DNA of 64,000 bases, from positions 64,418,849 through 64,482,848 of the forward strand of contig CM056383.1 in the NCBI GenBank assembly GCA_029718625.1, in the 5' to 3' direction. This DNA comes from Synaphobranchus kaupii (lineage: Eukaryota; Chordata; Actinopteri; Anguilliformes; Synaphobranchidae). A model generated the notes under the pieces. The model searched no databases, was not told the DNA's origin, and worked only from the letters and a program-made list of their open reading frames with translations. Positions 60,593-64,000 of the stretch are shown piece after piece; position 1 is the first letter of the stretch, and each line of letters begins with the position of its first letter. The position numbers and the translations under genes were made by a program.

Positions 60593-60923
60593 TGTGGCGA
60601 AGTGAGCACCACCGCTCGTGTGCAGAGACAGTAATCAGACAGGTTTGGCTGAGAGAACACGGTTTTTATTCGCTCTCTCCCGTATGGTACATTCACACTC
60701 AAACATGTGTCCTTCCGCTCTTTTCCCCGCAGATGTTCTGGCCGGCTTTTATGCACTCAGGCTCACTGTCGAACAATCAAGGCAATTGGTTAATTGATAC
60801 AAACAATAATACAATCAATCGTTACCAATTGCATGATTCCCGAGAGCTGTGTCGGCTCCACAAACCGCACGCGTTCACTCTCTCTCTTGCCGGCAGCGCC
60901 TAAAACCACGCCCCCCTACCACA
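60593..60923 (-). mobile_element. 3' LTR of the Gmr1-like retrotransposon
   Basis: On the minus strand it begins TGTGGTAGGGGG directly after the polypurine tract and ends GCGAAGTGAGCACC inverted as ...TTCGCCACA, obeying TG...CA. It is 331 bp. A TATA-like ATAAAAG lies at plus 60746-60752, and AATAAA at plus 60665-60670, about 80 bp further along the transcript, giving a plausible U3-R-U5 layout. The 5 bases beyond it are GTCTA (60588-60592); the matching target duplication would lie outside the window. Confidence 0.85.
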
Positions 60924-60937
60924 TACCCCCACCGCCC
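60924..60937 (-). other. Polypurine tract
   Basis: On the minus strand GGGCGGTGGGGGTA immediately precedes the 3' LTR and overlaps nothing of pol, whose stop is at 60941-60943. Such a purine-rich primer for plus-strand DNA synthesis is expected at this place in LTR retrotransposons. Confidence 0.75.
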
Positions 60938-60940
60938 GAC

Positions 60941-63900
60941 TTAGGCCGGGAAGCCATCCGGCCGACGACCGACCCCCCCCTCCTCCTCCCCCACCGGGCG
61001 AGAGAGAAAGTCCGCCACCACCATCTGCGCTCCCGGCCTATGAATCACTTTGAAATTAAAAGGCTGTAAAGCCAGATACCAACGAGTGATTCGGGCGTTA
61101 GTATCCTTCATGCGGTGAAGCCATTGGAGGGGAGCATGGTCCGAACAGAGGGTGAATGGGCGACCCAGTAGGTAATAACGGAGGGACCCGACCGCCCACC
61201 GAATGGCCAGACACTCTTTCTCGACCGTGCTGTACTTAGCTTCGCGTTGTGAAAGTTTCCTGCTAATGTACAGCACTGGTCGGTCGACCCCCTCCACCTG
61301 CTGCGTCAAAACGGCCCCCAGCCCTCTGTCCGATGCGTCTGTCTGCACATTAAAAGGGAGAGAGAAGTTAGGGGTGAACAGGAGCAGTTTCCCACAAAGA
61401 GCTTCCTTCACCCGCTCAAACGCCTGCCGGCACAATTCCGTCCACTGGACCGGATCTGAGGCACCTTTTCGAGTCAAGTCGGTTAGGGGACTGGTCAGCT
61501 CCGAGAAGGCAGGAATAAACCTTCTGTAGTAGCCAGCCAGCCCCAAAAACCTCCTCACCTCTTTTTTTGTCTTGGGTCGGAGGCAGGTCGCAATCGCTGC
61601 GGTTTTGTCCACTAGAGGCCGCACCTGTCCACTTCCCAAGTGGTACCCCAAATACCGTACCTCCGCCCGGCCAATTGCACACTTCTTTGGGTTAGCCGTG
61701 AGCCCCGCCTGTCTCAGGGACTCTAACACCGCCCCCACATGCCGCACATGCTGAGCCCAGCTGTTGCTGTGGATGATAATGTCATCCAGATAGGCTGCAG
61801 CGAAAGCAGCATGCGGACGCAGCACCCTGTCCATGAGACGTTGAAATGTGGCAGGGGCCCCGAATAACCCAAACGGAAGTGTCCGAAATTGGTACAACCC
61901 GTCCGGAGCGGAGAAAGCCGTTTTTTCCTTGGACTCTGGAGACAAGGGAATCTGCCAGTAGCCCTTGGTTAAATCCAGTGTCGAAAAAAAACGAGCTGTG
62001 CCCAGCCGATCCAAGAGTTCGTCGACCCGAGGCATTGGATAGGCATCAAAACGTGACACTTCGTTCACCTTCCGATAGTCTACACAGAACCGAATAGATC
62101 CATCCGGCTTACCCACTAGCACGATGGGACTATTCCAGGCACTGTTAGACTCCTCTATTACCCCCAATTCCAGCATTGCCTTTATTTCTGCCTGAACCAA
62201 TTTCTTTTTATGTTCCGGTAGTCTATAGGGCCGTGAACGCGCCGTCACGCCCGGGGTTGTCTCAATGTGGTGGTTTATGAGGTTAGTGCGACCTGGTAGA
62301 GGGGAAAACACATCCGCAAACCGCTTTTGCAACAAGGCAAGATCCGCTCTCTGATTCGGTAAGAGATGGCTATCCAAAAGGGGTGAGGTTTGATCGGTAG
62401 AATTTGGTACCTCAGGCCCCAGCTCATCTCTCTCCTGATCTACCGTGACCAGAGAGACCGGTACCACCTCTTTCCATGCTTTTAGAAGATTGAGGTGATA
62501 AATCTGTTTCGCCCCCTCTCTATCAGATCGCACTACCTCATAATCGACTTCCCCCACTCGTCGTGTAACCACGAAGGGTCCTTGCCACTTGGCGAGTAAT
62601 TTTGTGCTGGACGTCGGGAGTAATACCAGGACTTTATCTCCCGGTGAAAATTGACGTAGCTTAGTTCCTCTATCGTAGTGCTTCTGCTGACGTTCCTGAG
62701 CCTCGAGCAAATTCTCCCGTGACAATCTACCCAGTGTATGGAGTTTTGCTCGCAGGTCCATGACGTACTGAATTTCGTTTTTACTGGGACTTGGACCCTC
62801 CTCCCAGCTTTCCTTAACTAGATCCAAGACACCCCGTGGTCGCCTACCGAACAGCAATTCAAAAGGAGAAAATCCCGTGGAGGCCTGGGGAACCTCTCGC
62901 ACTGCAAACAAGAGAGGAACTAACCACTTATCCCAATTTCGGCTATCATCGTGTACGAACTTCCGAATCATAGACTTCAAAGTCCTATTAAAACGCTCCA
63001 CGAGCCCATCTGTTTGCGGATGGTATACGCTGGTTTTAATAGACTGAACCCCCAATAATTCATATAATTCGCGTAATGTGCGTGACATAAACGAAGTGCC
63101 TTGATCCGTCAGAATCTCTTTCGGGATTCCGACGCGGGAGATTATCTGAAACAAAGCCTGCGCAACACTCTTAGCCGATATATTGCGTAACGGCACTGCT
63201 TCGGGATACCTAGTTGCATAATCCACCAGAACTAACACAAACCGGTATCCCTGCGTGCTTCTGTCAAATGGCCCGATGAGATCCATGCCCACTCTATCAA
63301 AAGGGATCTCAATTAACGGTAGAGGGCGCAACGGCGCTTTTGGGATGGCCGGGGAATTCACTAGCTGACAGTTTGGGCAGGACGCACACCACCGACGTAC
63401 GTCCGCCCAAATGCCCGGCCAATAGAACCGGGCCATTATCCGGTTTAGTGTTTTCTCATACCCTAAATGACCAGCCATGGGGTTGTAATGAGCCGCCTGG
63501 AAAATCATTTCCCGGCGGCTTTTAGGTACCAACAACTGGGTCATCTCCTCACCTGTCTGAGTGTCACGACTCACTCTGTACAATCTGTCCTTAATGATTA
63601 CAAAATATGGGTGAGAGCGTGCAGCGTCAGGGCGCACCAGCTGACCATCCACATATACGACCTGATCAAAGGCAAAGCGTAGGGTGTCGTCGCGAGACTG
63701 CGCGAGTGGGAAATCCTCCACGGGGTGGAACACCGGCACCTGGGGAGTCTCCACCGGAGGCTCTCCCGGAGCCGTCCCCCCCCCGGCAGTGTCGGGCGAC
63801 CCCGCGTCACCACTGTCAACTGCACACACGTCACACTTCCCTAGCGGTCGTGATCGCACCCCCATCAGCTTCTCAGCTACCTGTTTAAACCCCGCCCAAT

Positions 63901-64000
63901 CTGTGCCCAGAATCAGAGGGTGCGAGAGGCGGGAGCTAACCGCAGCCTCTAGAAAATGCTTTTTCTCTTTGACACAAATTTCCACTGGCACTATAGGGTA
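60941..64000 (-). CDS. Gmr1-like Ty3/gypsy pol polyprotein (partial): protease end, integrase, RT, RNase H
   Basis: An open frame runs uninterrupted from the right edge of the window to TAA at 60941-60943, over 1,016 codons; the true start is outside. Counting from the GTG at 63991: residues 21-35 (HPLILGTDWAGF) look like the end of an aspartic protease. Integrase follows, with zinc-binding H168, H175, C205 and C208, catalytic D237, D296 and E332 (35 residues between the last two), and a GPF module near 471. Reverse transcriptase comes next, with YRKVN at 639, catalytic D673 and YLDD at 734-737. RNase H has D885, a Glu near 924-926, D951 and D994. Integrase before RT is the order of Gmr1-like elements, opposite to typical gypsy. 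The lack of stops and the preserved active sites indicate a recently active copy. No gag or envelope is visible. Confidence 0.93.
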   Translation of the reverse strand, partial: YPIVPVEICVKEKKHFLEAAVSSRLSHPLILGTDWAGFKQVAEKLMGVRSRPLGKCDVCAVDSGDAGSPDTAGGGTAPGEPPVETPQVPVFHPVEDFPLAQSRDDTLRFAFDQVVYVDGQLVRPDAARSHPYFVIIKDRLYRVSRDTQTGEEMTQLLVPKSRREMIFQAAHYNPMAGHLGYEKTLNRIMARFYWPGIWADVRRWCASCPNCQLVNSPAIPKAPLRPLPLIEIPFDRVGMDLIGPFDRSTQGYRFVLVLVDYATRYPEAVPLRNISAKSVAQALFQIISRVGIPKEILTDQGTSFMSRTLRELYELLGVQSIKTSVYHPQTDGLVERFNRTLKSMIRKFVHDDSRNWDKWLVPLLFAVREVPQASTGFSPFELLFGRRPRGVLDLVKESWEEGPSPSKNEIQYVMDLRAKLHTLGRLSRENLLEAQERQQKHYDRGTKLRQFSPGDKVLVLLPTSSTKLLAKWQGPFVVTRRVGEVDYEVVRSDREGAKQIYHLNLLKAWKEVVPVSLVTVDQERDELGPEVPNSTDQTSPLLDSHLLPNQRADLALLQKRFADVFSPLPGRTNLINHHIETTPGVTARSRPYRLPEHKKKLVQAEIKAMLELGVIEESNSAWNSPIVLVGKPDGSIRFCVDYRKVNEVSRFDAYPMPRVDELLDRLGTARFFSTLDLTKGYWQIPLSPESKEKTAFSAPDGLYQFRTLPFGLFGAPATFQRLMDRVLRPHAAFAAAYLDDIIIHSNSWAQHVRHVGAVLESLRQAGLTANPKKCAIGRAEVRYLGYHLGSGQVRPLVDKTAAIATCLRPKTKKEVRRFLGLAGYYRRFIPAFSELTSPLTDLTRKGASDPVQWTELCRQAFERVKEALCGKLLLFTPNFSLPFNVQTDASDRGLGAVLTQQVEGVDRPVLYISRKLSQREAKYSTVEKECLAIRWAVGSLRYYLLGRPFTLCSDHAPLQWLHRMKDTNARITRWYLALQPFNFKVIHRPGAQMVVADFLSRPVGEEEGGVGRRPDGFPA

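Noticed and set aside
60794..61069. Plus-strand frames over the retrotransposon (also at 61203-61529, 63340-63525, 63607-63888)
   Set aside because: They are antisense shadows of the long minus-strand pol frame and have no domain of their own.

Overview
The window is nuclear DNA of a ray-finned fish, almost certainly a teleost. The evidence is its repeat content: Tc1-like transposons, tRNA-derived SINEs with a TGTAA-type tail, hAT, PIF/Harbinger-like and TTAA-type MITEs, and a Gmr1-like Ty3/gypsy retrotransposon. Between the repeats the sequence is AT-rich. No exon of a host protein gene, no true tRNA or rRNA gene and no CRISPR array could be recognised. The right reading is a gene-poor or intronic stretch heavily colonised by mobile elements; nothing in it looks bacterial.

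Layout. 1-3178: AT-rich DNA with a 3' retroelement tail and a SINE/L2 tail. 3179-6039: a PIF/Harbinger-like element carrying a nested 965 bp TTAA-flanked element with long inverted arms. 6328-6930 and 11987-12390: two Tc1-type remnants with different ends but the same interior. 8392-9554: a Tc1-like element complete from end to end, with a broken transposase. 12.4-24 kb: mostly unique-looking DNA with a CpG cluster (14.25-14.42 kb), a piggyBac-like coding remnant (17.4 kb), a MITE (18.2 kb), a SINE (19.1 kb) and a 36 bp minisatellite (19.5 kb). 24-35 kb: a SINE with perfect 14 bp target duplications, two hAT MITEs with 8 bp duplications, a nested MITE pair, a full foldback element (31.5-32.3 kb) and a minus-strand SINE. 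36-52 kb: an 83 bp duplication, two copies of one retroelement, further foldback fragments, a solo LTR with 5 bp target duplications (48.7-49.2 kb) and a minus-strand SINE. 52-58 kb: no gene seen.

The coding-rich part is 58.2-64 kb, all on the minus strand. A Tc1/mariner-like transposase gene with two apparent introns and four frameshifts lies at 58.2-59.5 kb. Its upstream flank is a roughly 40-copy, 22 bp minisatellite that seems to have grown from the transposase's own Gly/Arg-rich 5' coding region. Beyond it is the 3' LTR, polypurine tract and more than 1,000 uninterrupted pol codons of an LTR retrotransposon that runs off the right edge. Its integrase comes before its reverse transcriptase, the pol order of the Gmr1 group and the reverse of ordinary gypsy elements.

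No new cellular system was found. The best leads are the intact integrase-first retrotransposon, the minisatellite born from transposase sequence, and a palindromic foldback module shared by different Tc1-type backbones. Family names rest on recalled motifs and visible termini, not on database searches.
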